Counted from the first letter of the stretch, positions 46,201 through 58,534 are shown. The stretch: 64,000 bases of DNA from Entophlyctis helioformis (GCA_025526915.1 JAHLKH010000058.1:62001-126000); one strand, 5' to 3'. Notes: generated from the sequence alone by a model not told the origin. Program-made: numbers and translations.

Positions 46201-48678
46201 GCAGAACTGCTCAAATCCGTTTTTCTACCCATGGCAAAGAGGCCAGTTTTCGAGTTAGTAGTCCAAAGCCTAGGGACCTGCTGATGAGAGCGTGTAGTGA
46301 AAGGTACCTCGAAGATCTGTCAGACAAGCAGACATGTTGTGAATACAGTTAGAAGCTGGCCAGATCAATCGTCAAACCAAGACTAGAACAGTCGAGCACG
46401 AACCTCGAAGCCAAAAATGTCAAGAACACCAAGGCAGAGAATCGAGGACTTTTGGAGGTTGGCAGCCAGGCTGGCCATGGCTGCATTGACAGACTGCACG
46501 ATCCAGTCAAACATGCGACTGTAGAGAGCCTATGCAGACGACACCGTATCGCCAGTGTAAGTTCCGTGCCAAGGTCTGCCGAGGAGATCAGGGCTTTACC
46601 TTGGCAAGAGCGTCGCGTGTTCCCTGCGCCTGCTCGACGTTGAGGGGAACGTCGTACATGGAGCTGCGCTTTGAGCCAAATCCGCCGGTGCGCACAATGC
46701 GGCTTCATAGATCAAGATGCCAAGGAACAAAACGAGTGATTCTCGGTCAGTCTGGTGGACGGCACACGGAATGCCGAGCGCACAAGGCCACCGACCTGAG
46801 CAGCTTCTGCTGCAGCACGTCCTCGGCGACTCCCTGCAGACCACGTGCACAACGTTCTGGTGAGTTGCGACGCGACAATGGGGAACAAGAACAAGCGCAT
46901 GATGACGCGAGTTACCAAAAGGTACGCTGGAAAGGCAAGCGTCTGAGGGTCACGGATCACGGCGGTGCCGGCCTTCTCGCCCTCGACAAAGTCAATGTTG
47001 CCCAGGTGCAGGATGCCAGCAACGATGCTCAAGAGCGACTGCTGATCAGCGGCAGAGATGCGGCATGCATCCATGGCAGCCTTCATGTCCTTGTACTCGT
47101 CAGCGTCATTGATGCCGTCGGCACTGTACTCGCCACTCATTTTGAGGTAGTGGAAATGCTGAGGATCCATCATTCCCAGCTGCTCCCTTTCATGCGCCGA
47201 TGCGGCCTTGGTAAGCTGGTAGAAGATGTGGAAGTTGCGCTCGCCCTTGCCAGGGCCAACAACACGCGACTAAGAGCAGCAGATGCCGTGGCAACCAGTC
47301 TGGTAAGCGCTCAAGTCTCTGGCAATCCACGGCATCAGGCGGTGCACATGCAAGGCCATTTACCTTTTCCAGCAAAAAGTTGGAGATCTTGCCGCCCATC
47401 GGCGCACCGCCTCGAGTAAAGTTGATCTCAAAGTACTTGCCCTGCCCGACAGCAGTCAGCGCATGTAACGCACCCGTGCATGCAGAGCAGATGAAGAGCA
47501 GAGCAGATGAAGAGCAGACTCACGAATCGACTAGAGTTGTTGTTGCGCAGCGTCTTGGCATTGCCAAATGACTCAAGGAGGGGGTTGGACTCGAGAATAA
47601 TACGCTTGATTTCCTCGACAATGTTTGCAGTTCCAGCGCCACCCTTGCTTGACACAGCTGCAATGTAGTTCCTGTCCAAGCCAACCAATGAGCAAGATCG
47701 CTCGTGGCATTCTGAGGAGAGCAGTCAGGCTGACGTACATGATCAACTTTGCAGATTCGGTCTTTCCAGCACCACTCTCGCCGGAAATGATGACGCATTG
47801 GTTCTCTTCGTCGACGATCATGTTCTGGAACATCTTGTCCGCAAGAGCATAGACGTGGGGAGGGTGCTCGTATGCGGCAGATCCATGGTAGGTCTCTGTC
47901 TCGGCGTGTGAGCATCGAGGGCAGGGCGTGCAATGGTGATGCGCCATGGCAATGTGCATGTACCAATCTCCTTGTCGGTAAAGTACGGCAGCTTCTTGAA
48001 GGGATTGACAGCGACCAGTGTTGGGCCTGAGCAGGCGAAAGCGGATATTTACACGTCAGCATCGTGGTCGGTCAACAGGGCAGCGATGCTCCGCAGATAT
48101 TGTTGTGGCGCAGACCCGGATAACAGCCAACGTGGCAGCTGCAAGCGGGCCTGCTGATGCCCAAGCAGCAAGGCACAAGACGTCTGGAAGAGACTGTGCC
48201 GGCAGCGAGGGGATCCTTACCGATGTAGGTGAACATCAGGTCTGCTTGGATGCTGAGCACCAACAGCAGCAGCGTGAACAGTGCGAGCACCAAGGTCAGC
48301 ATGTCAGATACAGCCACAGACAGCCAGGCAAGGCAGGCAGCACAGGGCAGGCAGCACAGGGCAGGCAGGACAAGGCAGACAGGACAGGGCAGGCAAGACA
48401 AGGCAGGCAACGCAAGGCAGACAGGGTGCTCACCGCTTGCGCAGGTTCTCGGTGATTTGGTCGTCGGTGACCTTGCTGAGCAGCACCATGTCCTCGACTC
48501 CCTGCCACCGGTCCAAGCCCGCCATCCATCACAGTCGCAGCATGAAACAGAGCAAGCGCAGTCACCACATTGACAGCGACAGCGTCAGCCAGCAGAGACA
48601 TGGGCAGACAAGGGCAGACGATGCACTGCTTTGTGCGCACATTCTGAGCCTGGTTCTTCGACGTCCACTGGAACGACA
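43217..48678 (-). CDS. MYO1: class I myosin with proline-rich tail and C-terminal SH3 domain
   Basis: This long-tailed (amoeboid-type) myosin I drives actin-based endocytosis. The start at 48678 gives [12 protein letters not shown], then [20 protein letters not shown] and [14 protein letters not shown]. The motor has the P-loop [20 protein letters not shown], a serine at the TEDS site ([11 protein letters not shown]), [10 protein letters not shown], and the relay/converter blocks [19 protein letters not shown] and CIKPNE. The neck has an IQ-like [17 protein letters not shown]1 domain follows ([14 protein letters not shown] to [15 protein letters not shown]), then a Gln/Pro/Gly-rich TH2-like stretch with [14 protein letters not shown], and an SH3 domain ([15 protein letters not shown] to GLFPSN). 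A last tiny exon adds YVEDL, the usual SH3 end, with stop at 43217. No acidic Arp2/3-binding tail was found. Many introns, one with a minisatellite. Confidence 0.93.
48310..48425. repeat. GGCA/GGACA minisatellite in a MYO1 intron
   Basis: Irregular tandem copies of GGCAGGCAGCACAG and GGCAGGACAAGGCAGACA fill an intron near the 5-prime end of the myosin gene. Similar GGCA-type repeats occur in eIF6 introns, so this is a genome-wide low-complexity class. Confidence 0.85.
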
Positions 48679-48734
48679 TGGCCTCGCGCGTTGGTGGGAG
48701 ATTCGCCAAGTCGGGAGATTGACCCTTGCAACAA

Positions 48735-49030
48735 GGACAGCATGCCGACACTGTGCTGATGGTCCAGACGATCACACGGTGGCATCTGCTCTGTGGACGC
48801 CAGCCACACAGTCGCACTCTTCAGACGGCCAGCGTCCAGCCACCTGGATGCCATCCAACCATCCAGCCGTGCAGTCACGTGATCCGGCTTCCATCCAGCC
48901 ACTTTTCAGATCGACTTTTCGACCTTTCGATCCTCCCGAACGACCTCGACAGCCACATTCTTGTTGGTAGCATGCTTTGCAGATGTGCGCCGCTGGCTGG
49001 TTATGCATGCTGGCTGCTGACTCTTTGGTA
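48735..49030 (+). pseudogene. Fanzor C-terminal relic and 3-prime block, copy B (upstream of GGTase-I beta)
   Basis: The + strand at about 48756-48800 reads ITRWHLLCGRQPH in one frame, matching GMVALWHLLYGQRPL just after the third RuvC acid of the intact Fanzor. At DNA level GGTGGCATCTGCTCTGTGGAC compares with CTGTGGCATCTGCTCTATGG. From about 48885 it carries the 3-prime block: CACGTGATCCGGCTTCC, ATCCAGCCA, GCATGCTTTGCAGATGTGCG and GCATGCTGGCTGCTGACTC. The block ends about 37 bases before the start codon of the next gene and points the same way. No catalytic part remains. Confidence 0.7.
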
Positions 49031-49064
49031 CTGCTATGGCACACTGGCTGTCTTGCCAGTCAAG

Positions 49065-50578
49065 ATGGCCGACCTGCCTGACGAGCGGGGCATCGACGCC
49101 AAGTACTTTGCCAAGAACCTGCGGCTACTTCCTCACCTGTACCTGGCAGGCGACACCAACAGGTGCGTTCGTGCTTGAACTGCGCTGCACTTCAACACAC
49201 TGCACTGCACTGCGACACACTGCCGGCTTGGCTGACCAAACAGCCACCAGAATGACACTCGGCTACTTCTGCATCGGCGGTCTCGATCTGCTCGGCGCAC
49301 TTGATGCCAACATCACGCCCGACCAGAAGCGTGCCTGGATCGACTGGATCTACGCCCAGCAGGTCCATCCCTCGGACAAGTGTATGTTGTGGACGCTTGG
49401 ACTAGCGCTTTGTCCGCCCGATCCGACATCCATCTGACACCCAACGGGCTCCCAACACGCACATCAAGTTCCTGCGGGATCTGGCCTGTGCGGGTTCCGT
49501 GGCTCGCCCTTTTCTGGCGCGCCACACGATCCACAGCACTCAACAGCAGTGCATGAGGGAGATGGCGGCCACTTGACCATGACGTACACTGCGCTTGTCT
49601 TGCTTCTGATGCTTGGCGACGACCTGGCTCGCGTCAATGCCGATGCGATTGTGACGTCCATGCGCTGTCTGCAAAGCGAGGATGGATGGTATGGCGTGCA
49701 TTGCCACGGCATGCTACCATGTCCATGAAGGCCCACATCTGACATGTCCCTCGCAGTTTTTCTCCGACAGTCGGTAGCGATGAGCGCGATATGCGGTTCC
49801 TCTACTGCGCGTGTGTTGTGAGCTACCTGCTGTCAGACTGGCGCGGCATGGACAAGGCCAAGGCGCTTGCGTACATCAAGGCATCGAGGGTATGGCAAGG
49901 CTGTTGTTTGTGCAATCAGACTCATAGCAGCCTTGTCACTCACATTCAGGCTTGATCCGCAGGCGTTTGACTTTGGTTATGGGCAAGGGCCAGGCCGCGA
50001 GTCTCATGGTAAGCTGCACAGCACGCTCCGTATTTTGCCGTTCTGACAAACGCAACTGGCGCTGCACGAGACAGGCGGATCGACCTACTGTGCGATTGCT
50101 TCGCTTTGGCTGATGGGTCTCGTTGACGAGGGTGTTGAGAACAAGGACAGAACGATTGCATGGCTCCTGTCGCGTCAAGAGTCTGGTTTCCAGGGCCGCA
50201 TCAACAAGCCGCCCGACACATGCTACGCTTTCTGGGTCGGTGCTGCTCTCGAGGTTCGTGTGTCGCTTTGATTGATACTGTCTTTGTTGTGTCGAGTTTT
50301 CCAACTGATGCTGTGTCTTTCTTTTCCAGATGCTGGATGCATACAAGAGTTTTGTCGACACAGATGCTGTCAAGGCGTTCATGGCCACCACTCACAGCAG
50401 CTACGGCGGGTATGGCAAGCTGCCAGGCGCCTACCCAGACGTCATGCACTCGTACATGGGCTTCGCGGGTCTGGCCATTGCTGGTGCATCAGGCCTCCCC
50501 AAGATTGTGGTTGCTCTGGGTATCACATGCACCGTGTTTGATTTCTGGAAGACGCTGTCCACTGGCAAGGCTGTCTAG
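49065..50578 (+). CDS. CDC43: protein geranylgeranyltransferase type I, beta subunit
   Basis: This is the zinc-containing catalytic subunit that adds geranylgeranyl groups to CaaX proteins such as Rho GTPases, working with the shared alpha subunit. From MADLPDERGIDAKYFAKNLR the protein follows PGGT1B closely: RMTLGYFCIGGLDLLGALDA, WIDWIYAQQVH, CGFRGSPFSG-like block, GHLTMTYTALVLLLMLGDDL, MRCLQSEDG, ERDMRFLYCACVVSYLL, GGSTYCAIASLWLMG, WLLSRQESGFQGRINKPPDT and CYAFWVG. The zinc ligands Asp and Cys sit in DTCYAFW and the His in HSYMGFAGL. The GFQGR(I/P)NK(P)xD signature separates it from farnesyltransferase and Rab GGTase beta only by overall similarity, which fits type I best. Eight or so short introns; stop at 50576-50578. 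Confidence 0.92.
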
Positions 50579-50831
50579 CCGCACTCGTTACAAATGAACA
50601 GCCAAACGCTCCAGACACAGGATCGTCATCCGCAAAACGCGGCATTGGACTTGATGAAGTGGTTTCGTCATTGCCATATGTTTTGGTCAACAACAGCCAT
50701 ACGCAGTCAGCTATTTGATGAGGATGCTGCCAAGCGAGGGGTGTGTGGTCCGGGAAGGCTATGAAAGTTGGCAGGCAGGGAATGAGTAGCGCGGGGCTGG
50801 TGCATGAGGTGAGATGAAGAGATCCGGTTGC

Positions 50832-51988
50832 TTATTGAGCCTTGGCATAGCGCTCTGCAACGTTCTTCCAGTTGACCACGCTCCAGATGGCCTTGAGGTA
50901 GTCAGGACGGACGTTCTTGTACTGCAGATAGTATGCGTGCTCCCAGACATCCACACCGAGGATAGGAATGAGGCCTGGCCGACAGGGACGATGACACGCG
51001 TCAGTGCAAGCGGCCATAAGACGAGGGACTCGGCGCAACTCACCAGTGAGAGGATCCTGGTTGGGGGTGGTGGCGATCTCGAGACGCTTGGCGGCCTTGT
51101 TGTAGCCGAGCCAGCCCCAGCCGGAGCCCTGCACGCCGGCAGCCTGGGCGGCAAAGTTCTTCTTGAACTCTTCGAGCGAGCCAAAGTCCTTTGTGATGGC
51201 GTCGTGGAGCGCGCCAGGTGCGAGCTCACCGCCGCCGGCCTTGGGCGACACAAGGTTGGTCCAGAAAATGCTGCATGCGAGTTTCATGTGAGATGGGAGG
51301 CTGCCGATCAAGTCATTGCGCGGACACGCAGATGGACAGACGGCACGCACCTGTGGTTGATGTGGCCACCGCCGTTGAACTTTAAAGCACCCTGGAGCGA
51401 GATGACGGTGCCAACATCGTTCTTGGCAACAGCCTCGTGAAGCTTTTCTTCGGCAACGTTGAGGTTGGTGACATACGCCTGGTGGTGCTTGGCGTGGTGA
51501 AGCTGCATAATCTCGGCTGTAAGATCGATCGAGTCGATGGTGAGTCGCATTGGCCAGCCACGTCGCCAGCCAAGGATGTGGAGCAGGTGGGCCACTGTCT
51601 TACCAGAGATGTACGGCTCGAGCTGGACATGCGCGCACAAAGCACAAACGGCATGGCGCGACGGTCATGAGTTGGTGGGCAGCAGCACGTGGAAAGCGGA
51701 CGAAGAACAGATCTGTCAGAGATCTGTGGCGGAAAAATGCCGCTGGGCTGCCAGCGGCCAAGAAGCCGTGGTGGGGTGGGGTGGTGTGGTGTGGTGTGGT
51801 GTGCAAAGGGCAGCGACTGCGAGGGGAGGGCAGACGGACAGGAAGGCGTGTGGGCCACTCACAGCGTTGTAGTCGTACGGCAGGTCGGGAAGCGTGTGCT
51901 TGCTGCGGACAGCAGCAGCAGCAGAAGCAGCAGCGCCACGAGCAAGGGCAGGGCGGACGGACAGGACGGTTTTGCGAGCAATGAGCAT
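50832..51988 (-). CDS. SOD2: mitochondrial manganese superoxide dismutase
   Basis: The enzyme converts superoxide to hydrogen peroxide and oxygen in the mitochondrial matrix. The N-terminus [20 protein letters not shown], rich in Arg/Ala, is a targeting peptide before [13 protein letters not shown]. An intron separates YIS from [20 protein letters not shown] (donor GTAAGA, acceptor TTACAG). Then come [26 protein letters not shown], and [20 protein letters not shown]. The four metal ligands (His in LHHAKHH, His in GHINH, Asp and His in DVWEH) are all present, and the GGHINH and DVWEHAYY context is that of Mn/Fe SODs of the mitochondrial type. It ends ERYAKAQ at 50832. Its end converges on the GGTase gene. 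Confidence 0.96.
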
Positions 51989-52059
51989 GATGAGATGTGG
52001 GGAAAGTGATTTAATGGAAATGAAGTCTGCACACCAGTGGCGAGGCGGCAGCGGCAACG

Positions 52060-53605
52060 CTACAATCCCATCTCCTGCTGGATCGCCTCGGGCTGGAACC
52101 GCACCGGCTCTGGCGCATCGGTTGTCTCTGGCTGCGCAGCATGCTTGCGATGAGCGCGAAGCAATATCATGGTCGCTGGTTGATGCCGGTCAGGCTGCTG
52201 TGGGTGCTGGTGTGCATGCGATGGCAATGGGGGTGTGGCGGTGGTTGACGATCTTCTCGACGATAGCGGCAGCTCGGCGCTTGGAGCAGCACCGTGCAAC
52301 GCATCCTGCCCAACGTGAGCGACGCTTGGCACAGCACTCAATGCCTCGTCTGGTTGATGTGAAGATGATGATGGCTGTGGATTATCAGCATATGTGGCAC
52401 TACTTGGCACGAGGATCGGCCTCCGTCGGGATCGGGCCGCTCCTGCAAAGTGCGGCGATGTTCCGACAGATGATGATGATGATGGCGGCGGCGGCGGTGG
52501 TACTGGCGACAACTTGTGGATGGGACGCGTCCCAGTTGTCAGCGGTGGTGGTACGGTCGGAGGACGCGGTGTAATGGCTGCGGCTACTGAGCCAGAGTCT
52601 GTCGGAGCTGTGCTTGCCTCGTCAGCACCAGACTCTGGCGTCGATCTGGTCGAAGAAGACGAGGAAAGTAGTGATGCAGGGGCCATCAGCAAAGGAAGAG
52701 CCGATTCGAATGCCGAACGGATTGGAGTGCCGAATGTGCCATCGTTTTGCACCGCTGGGTCTGCTACGCTTGGTAATGTGGACGGTTTGTGCAGACTGTC
52801 GTGCTTGACAGCTGTACCAGTGTCCAGCACCAGAACGTCTGGCGACTGTTCCATGGATCGTGCCAAACCGTGTGTGTCTGTGCTGGGCGTTTCGGGCACA
52901 AGCGACGAGATGGCAGCAGACAACGGCCTCGACCGATCTTTCCGTCTTGCGCGCAGCAGCATGATGGGATTTCCAGCAAGCACGGTGTCCGTTCCTGTAA
53001 GAGGGGGCATATTCGGTGCCTTGAATCAGCCGCCGCCAATCTCCGAGCCACAGATCCATTGCAAATGGTTGCTCAATAAACGAACCGTAAGTGAGATCAC
53101 TGCTTGCATCGGGCTTGCTGCGTCCAATGTATTCTGCTGGTCGACCATACGACGTGACTGGCCTTGCTGGAAGCGCCGTCGTCTGAGACCGGGCTGCTGG
53201 TGACTTTGATCTGCCATACGATGTGCTGGGCCGCTCTTGTGTTCCAGCCAGCCCTATAAGAACCGCACGCATTATCGTCAAGTTGATGCGCAGGCTTGTG
53301 TGCCAAGACCAGCTCTGTCCGTCGCTTACCCCTTGATTGCAAGCCTGTGCTGTCCACTGGCTCGTCATCCAAAATCTTGATCTGCCTCAATATGCCGGTT
53401 ATGATTCTCCTTGCCAGGCCTTGCATGAGCTGGGTGTCCGTCGCGGCCGACGCAAGCTCCTGCTGCTCCAGCCGCTCTTCAAAATCGAGGGGGTTTCCCT
53501 CGAGTGTGAGCTGTTGCAGGTTCGGACACAGAGCGAGATGCTCAATCTGATCCAGATCCGCGACTTCGTTGCTATGTTTGGCAAGTCCAGCAATGGTTGT
53601 GTTTG

Positions 53606-53660
<55 letters not shown>

Positions 53661-54408
53661 GTTGGTGGGCGTGGCAGAACGCCGCACATGGCATACAATC
53701 CTCACCCTTCCAGATCAAGGATTTCCAGGTGCTCCAGCATGCTGACAGAGCTGATCTCAGAGATCTGGTTGTATGCGAGGTAAAGCTCTCGCAGCTGGTG
53801 CAACGAGCCAATGCCGTCAATGTCATCCAACTCGCATCGTGCCATCCAGAGAATCCTCAAATTGTTGAACCCCGAGCCAATATCCCTGTTGGTGCCGATC
53901 GATCCGTGCGGTCAGGCATTCGTTGCCATGGTGGGCATGCCTGCACACAGACGAGATGGTTCATACCGTATGCGTGGAACAAAGCTGTTGTTGAGCTTTA
54001 GCTGGTGGACGTTGGGAATGCTTCTGCCTGGTTGTTGACACCCAAGTCAGTCGATCTAGATGGTGGGCGACCGTCGCCTCAGATGCGGAGACAAACCCAG
54101 GTTGCCAAGACCCGTTTTGCGGCTGTCGACTTTGAGCTCCAGAAAACGAATGCTGTTGAGGTCTGCTGTGCCGGTCAGAGCCATCTGCAGACACCAACAG
54201 GTGAGATGGGGGTCAATAGACAACTACGCGTATGCCCTGCCATCCGCAATGGGCAGCAGCCACAACCGGCCATCGTTACCAGCTTCTCAGGCGATAGAAA
54301 GCTCTCCAGCAGATCGTCGACTTCGTCGTCGGGCGTGATGACGTGAGGATTCATCGACAGGACATCTAAACACATGCCCGCACGGCGTGCCGTCAGCCAA
54401 ACAGACAA
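52060..54408 (-). CDS. LRRC56: LRRC56-like leucine-rich-repeat protein (flagellar dynein transport)
   Basis: Exons on the minus strand give DDEVDDLLESFLSPEKL, then MALTGTADLNSIRFLELKVD and SRKTGLGNLG, an LRR block NLRILWMARCELDDIDGIGS, LHQLRELYLAYNQISEISSV and LEHLEILDLEG, then DLDQIEHLALCPNLQQLTLE plus GNPLD. These are in the order and wording of LRRC56, a protein needed to load outer dynein arms for intraflagellar transport. After the LRRs the chain (ARRIITGILRQIKILDDEPV) leads to a long disordered Ser/Pro tail in the last exon (52060 to about 53010) ending EAIQQEMGL. The start is taken as 54408 (MSVWLTARRA), but the inner Met at 54375 (MCLDVLSMNP) is equally possible. An intron carries a (GA)n run of 50 bases. 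Confidence 0.8.
53609..53658. repeat. (AG)25 microsatellite in an LRRC56 intron
   Basis: Fifty bases of perfect AG repeat on the + strand (CT on the sense strand), close to an intron 3-prime end where pyrimidines help splicing. Confidence 0.98.
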
Positions 54409-54866
54409 TGAGATGGGGCAGCATAGGCGTCAGCCATTATTGGCAAGGCTCGCCTGACTCTCGCGACGGCTCTCGTGTCCTCATGCGTGTTGTCGTAAGC
54501 CGATGATGTTTTGGTTGGAAAGCTCCCTCGCGCTTTCCCCTCCCAGATTGCCGAGATGGTGCGTGTCGCTCGCAAATGTGTGCTGGCGAGGTGCCGTTGC
54601 ATGTGGACGGGCTTGTGCGGCCAGAGAGCGCAACACGTCAGGCTGCCTGGTGGGAGCCGAGCCGGATAGTCTATGCTGCGCTTCGTTTCCGGCAAGGCTG
54701 TGACTGGCTAGGCTGTGACTGGCTGGCTGGCTGACTGGCTGGCCGACATCTCCTTCTTGCTACGTCGACTGCGGCTGCGACAACGCCACCACATCGCACC
54801 GTCCACCCGCCATGGGCGTGGGGTGTCCAGGAGTCCAAAAGCAAGTTCTTCCAGAACAGCAACACC
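54409..54866. other. divergent promoter region LRRC56-AP2 alpha
   Basis: No conserved gene was seen. A CTGGCTGGCTGACTGG repeat lies at about 54700-54745. Frames on + before 54867 are not similar to AP-2 alpha. Confidence 0.4.
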
Positions 54867-57800
54867 ATGAATGGCTTGGTCAAGTTCATTACCGAACTGA
54901 GAGCCTGTGAGTAGTGCATGTCTACAGCTGGATGCCTTGCCGTCGCAATGGATAGGCGTGGGAGCCCAAGTCGCGGCTTGCATTCCATCTCACCAAGCGC
55001 TTCGTCTGTCTTGCATTATTGCATTGCCTTGCCAGGCCGTGCCCGCGATCTGGAAGAGAAGCGCATCAACAAAGAGCTGGCCAACATCCGCTCAAAGTTC
55101 AAGGGTGGGTTGCCAGACGGCATGGAAAGCATCGTCTCACTCTGCGCTTGAATCTCACGCTCGAGCGCCTGGAATCCACCACCAGACTCGACCCTCAATG
55201 GCTACCAAAAGAAAAAGTATGTCTGCAAGCTGCTGTACATGTACATTCTCGGGTGGGACGTCGACTTTGGCCATCTGGAGGCCGTCCATCTGTTGAATTC
55301 GACAAAGTACTCGGAGAAGCAAATCGTATGTCAATCATGTCTTTGGCTTGCTGCAAGCTTCTAATGTGTACGGTACTGCATGTGCTCACTCAACTGGTCT
55401 GTTGCGTCGCAGGGATACCTGTCTGTCACGCTGATGCTCAACGAGACACACGAGCTCGCGCGGCTTGTTGTCAACTCAATCCGCAAAGATCTTGACGACC
55501 ACAACGAAGTGTTCAACTGTCTTGCTCTTCACGCCATTGCCAACATGGGCGGCCGCGAAATGTCAGAGTCGCTTGTCCATGAAATCTACAAGCAGTTTGT
55601 GTCAGGGTATGCACAAGCCATCCATACGGTATTGTGGTCAACGTGTGGGCCACAACTGACAGATTCTATGCAGATCGCGGTCGCACTTTGTCAAGAAGAA
55701 GGCTGGACTCACCCTGTTGCGCATCTATCGCAAGTTCCCTGAAGTGATTCCGGGTGAAGAATGGGCACCCAAAATTCTGCCAATCTTGGAAAATGACAAT
55801 CCTGTAAGTGACCATGTTGGGCGACCTGAGCCAAAGGTTTCGCGGCTCCTGCTTGCTTGCTTGCTTGCTGACACTTGCATGTTGCATTGTTGCAGGCGGT
55901 GGTCATGTCGGCAGTTAATCTCGTGGTCGCCCTTGCCCAGCAGTATCCGGACGCGTACAGCGGATGCGTAACACGCATCTCCACGCGGCTGTACAAGGTA
56001 TGCATATGCATAGACATCTGTATGCAGTGGCTCTGACTGTGATTGATGAGGATCGTCCAGGCTGACTGCGATCCTTGTATAGATTATCGTCAAGAACGAG
56101 TACCCGCCCGACTACGCCTACTACAAGGTCCCTGCGCCATGGCTGCTTGTCAAGATGCTGCGGCTGTTGCAGTACTACCCGCCTCGTACGTTCCGGCCTT
56201 TTCTTGCGCATGCCTGTTTTGGCGGCTGATTGCTGAATGTCTGTGTGCCACGCGAACAACAGCCCAAACAGTGGCGGTTCTTGACGAGATATTGGCATCG
56301 CTCAACAAGATCCTTAACAACTCGGAAAAGACCAAGAATGCCCAGCAGGCCAATGCCCAAAACGCTGTGCTCATTGAAGCCATGAACCTGGCCATCCACA
56401 TTGATACGCATTCGTCCCTCATCAACCAGTCGATCACGCTCCTAGGCGGATTCCTCAACTCAAAGGAAACCAACATGCGCTGTCTTGCGCTCGAAACCAT
56501 GGCGCACATTGCGGCTCTTGGTGACCCACTCAGCAGCCTCAAGCCTCACCAAGCAACGGTGATTGCATCTCTGACGGACAAGGACATCAGTGTCCGACGC
56601 CGCGCTCTGGATCTGCTCTATAGCATGTGCGACGTTGATAATGCACGCGAGATTGTTGCCGAGCTGCTCAAGTACCTGACGACGGCTGATTACGAGATTC
56701 GCGAGGAGATGGTGCTCAAGATTGCGATCCTGGCCGAGAAATTTGCCACCGAGTATACTTGGTACATTGACGTCATCATGCGGCTCATGACAACTGCTGG
56801 CGATCATGTCAGTGACGCGGTGTGGCATCGCGTTGTCCACATTACGACCAACAACGAAGACCTGCGCGAGTATGCAACGTACACGGTCCTCCAGGCGCTC
56901 AAGGAGCCCGCATGCCATGAGCGTATCGTCAAGCTGGGCGGTTACCTCCTTGGCGAGTTTGGACACGTCATTGTCGAGTCTCCAGGCTGCTCGCCCATTG
57001 ACCAGTTCATGGCGCTCCATTCCAAGTTTGGTATCTGCATGCCGGCAACGCGCAGTCTGCTCATGTCAACCTACCTCAAGTTTGTCAACCTGTTCCCTGA
57101 GATCAAGCCGCACATCGTCGAGCTCTTTAAAAGCCTCGTGCATGTGCTCGACGTCGAGCTACAGCAGCGAGCATGCGAGTATCTCGCCATCATCTCGCTT
57201 CCGACAGAGACGTTGCTGCAGGCCGTCTGCGAAGAAATGCCGCATTTTCCAGAGCGCGAATCAGCACTGCTTGTCCAGCTGCATAAGAAGCTGCAAGACA
57301 CCGAAGATGTGCGGACGTGGACGATTGGCGGCAAAGACGCCCAGACGGATCTCACGTCGAGGCGGTTTACAAGCAAGGCGGCCCAGCCACCAGCTGATTC
57401 GTCGGAGCGACAGCGTCCACAGGCCAAGATTGTTGACCCCATCGCAGCCTTGGTCGCAGCGTCGTCCTCGCCTGCGTCTGGAGCGCAAGACCTTCTTGGC
57501 GTTGATGAGCCTGCCTTTGGCGCATCCGTGCGTCCAGAGGCAGCGACCCAGACGGCCATTGATGGCTGGTACGCCAAGCTGCTGACCAAACCGAGCGGCG
57601 TGCTTTACGAAGACAATGTGATCCAGATTGGGTTCAAGAGCGAGTATCAGGCACAGTACGGCCGCATCGCCATCTTTCTCGGCAACAAGCTCACCGTCGC
57701 GCCTCTGACGCAGTTCTCGTCCATTCTCGAGTCAACAGACGAGATGCGTGTTGCGCTGCTACAGCCGCTTGGCACGGCAATCCCGGCTGCCACACAGCTT

Positions 57801-58364
57801 CACCAGATGTACAACGTTGAGTGCGTGACGGTGCCGCAAACGCCGCTTGTTCTGTCCATCTCGTTCTCGGTTGGCGAGCATCCTGTGCGCTTGTCGCTTA
57901 AACTCCCGACGGTGGCTACCAAGTTTGTCGCTCCTGTGGAGCTGGGTGTGGACGACTTCTTCGCGCGTTGGCGGCAGATTGGCGGCCCGCCTCGCGAAGC
58001 TCAGGCTGTGTTCTCTGCCGGAGGCGTCATTGACGTCAAGGCTTCGAAAGCTGTTCTCTCGTCTCTGCAGTTTGCCAGTCTGGAGGCTGCCGATCCCAAC
58101 CCCAACAACGGAGTCGGCGCAGGCATCTTCACCAGTGGACAGCTGGGCAAAATTGGTTGTCTTGTTCGCGTCGAGCCCAGCCTTGAGCATCAGGTGCAGT
58201 TTCAATGGATGGTGGTTGGCCTCGTATGCTGCACGATGCTGACTCTGGTTCCCTGTGCATGCATGCCTCTGCAGATGTTCCGCGTGACGGTGCGCGCGAC
58301 CAACGAGGCTGTGGCTGCCAAGGTCTGCGAGCAAGTTCAGCTGGCGCTGGTATCCAGCACATAA
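54867..58364 (+). CDS. APL3: AP-2 complex alpha subunit (alpha-adaptin)
   Basis: This is the large subunit of the clathrin adaptor at the plasma membrane. From [13 protein letters not shown] at 54867 it continues [93 protein letters not shown], then a large exon (about 56270-58230) with [65 protein letters not shown], and [12 protein letters not shown]. The trunk is followed by an Ala/Ser/Pro hinge with [15 protein letters not shown] and a C-terminal ear ([36 protein letters not shown]). The stop is at 58362-58364. The similarity to alpha over other large adaptins (YKVPAPWL, DFGHxEAVxLL) is clear. About eight introns, mostly in the first third. Confidence 0.96.
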
Positions 58365-58453
58365 TGACGTCATTCTGCCTTCATTGCGTCATCGTCTTCG
58401 ACCCTCGTATGCGAGCCGGCCCCTTCTCTACTTCACTCCTCCAATAAATACGC

Positions 58454-58454
<1 letters not shown>

Positions 58455-58528
<74 letters not shown>
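58455..58528. repeat. (AC)37 microsatellite
   Basis: Perfect AC repeat filling most of the spacer between AP-2 alpha and the next gene; it ends six bases before the next start codon, so it is part of that gene's 5-prime leader or promoter. Confidence 0.98.
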
Positions 58529-58530
<2 letters not shown>

Positions 58531-58534
58531 CGCC

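Noticed and set aside
51308..51640. Insertion ([17 protein letters not shown]) in Mn-SOD
   Set aside because: It is a clean GT-AG intron that was left open by chance; splicing gives [11 protein letters not shown] exactly as in the family.
54503..54703. + frames before 54867 as an N-terminal extension of AP-2 alpha
   Set aside because: They do not join in frame and do not resemble the family; [13 protein letters not shown] matches the normal start.
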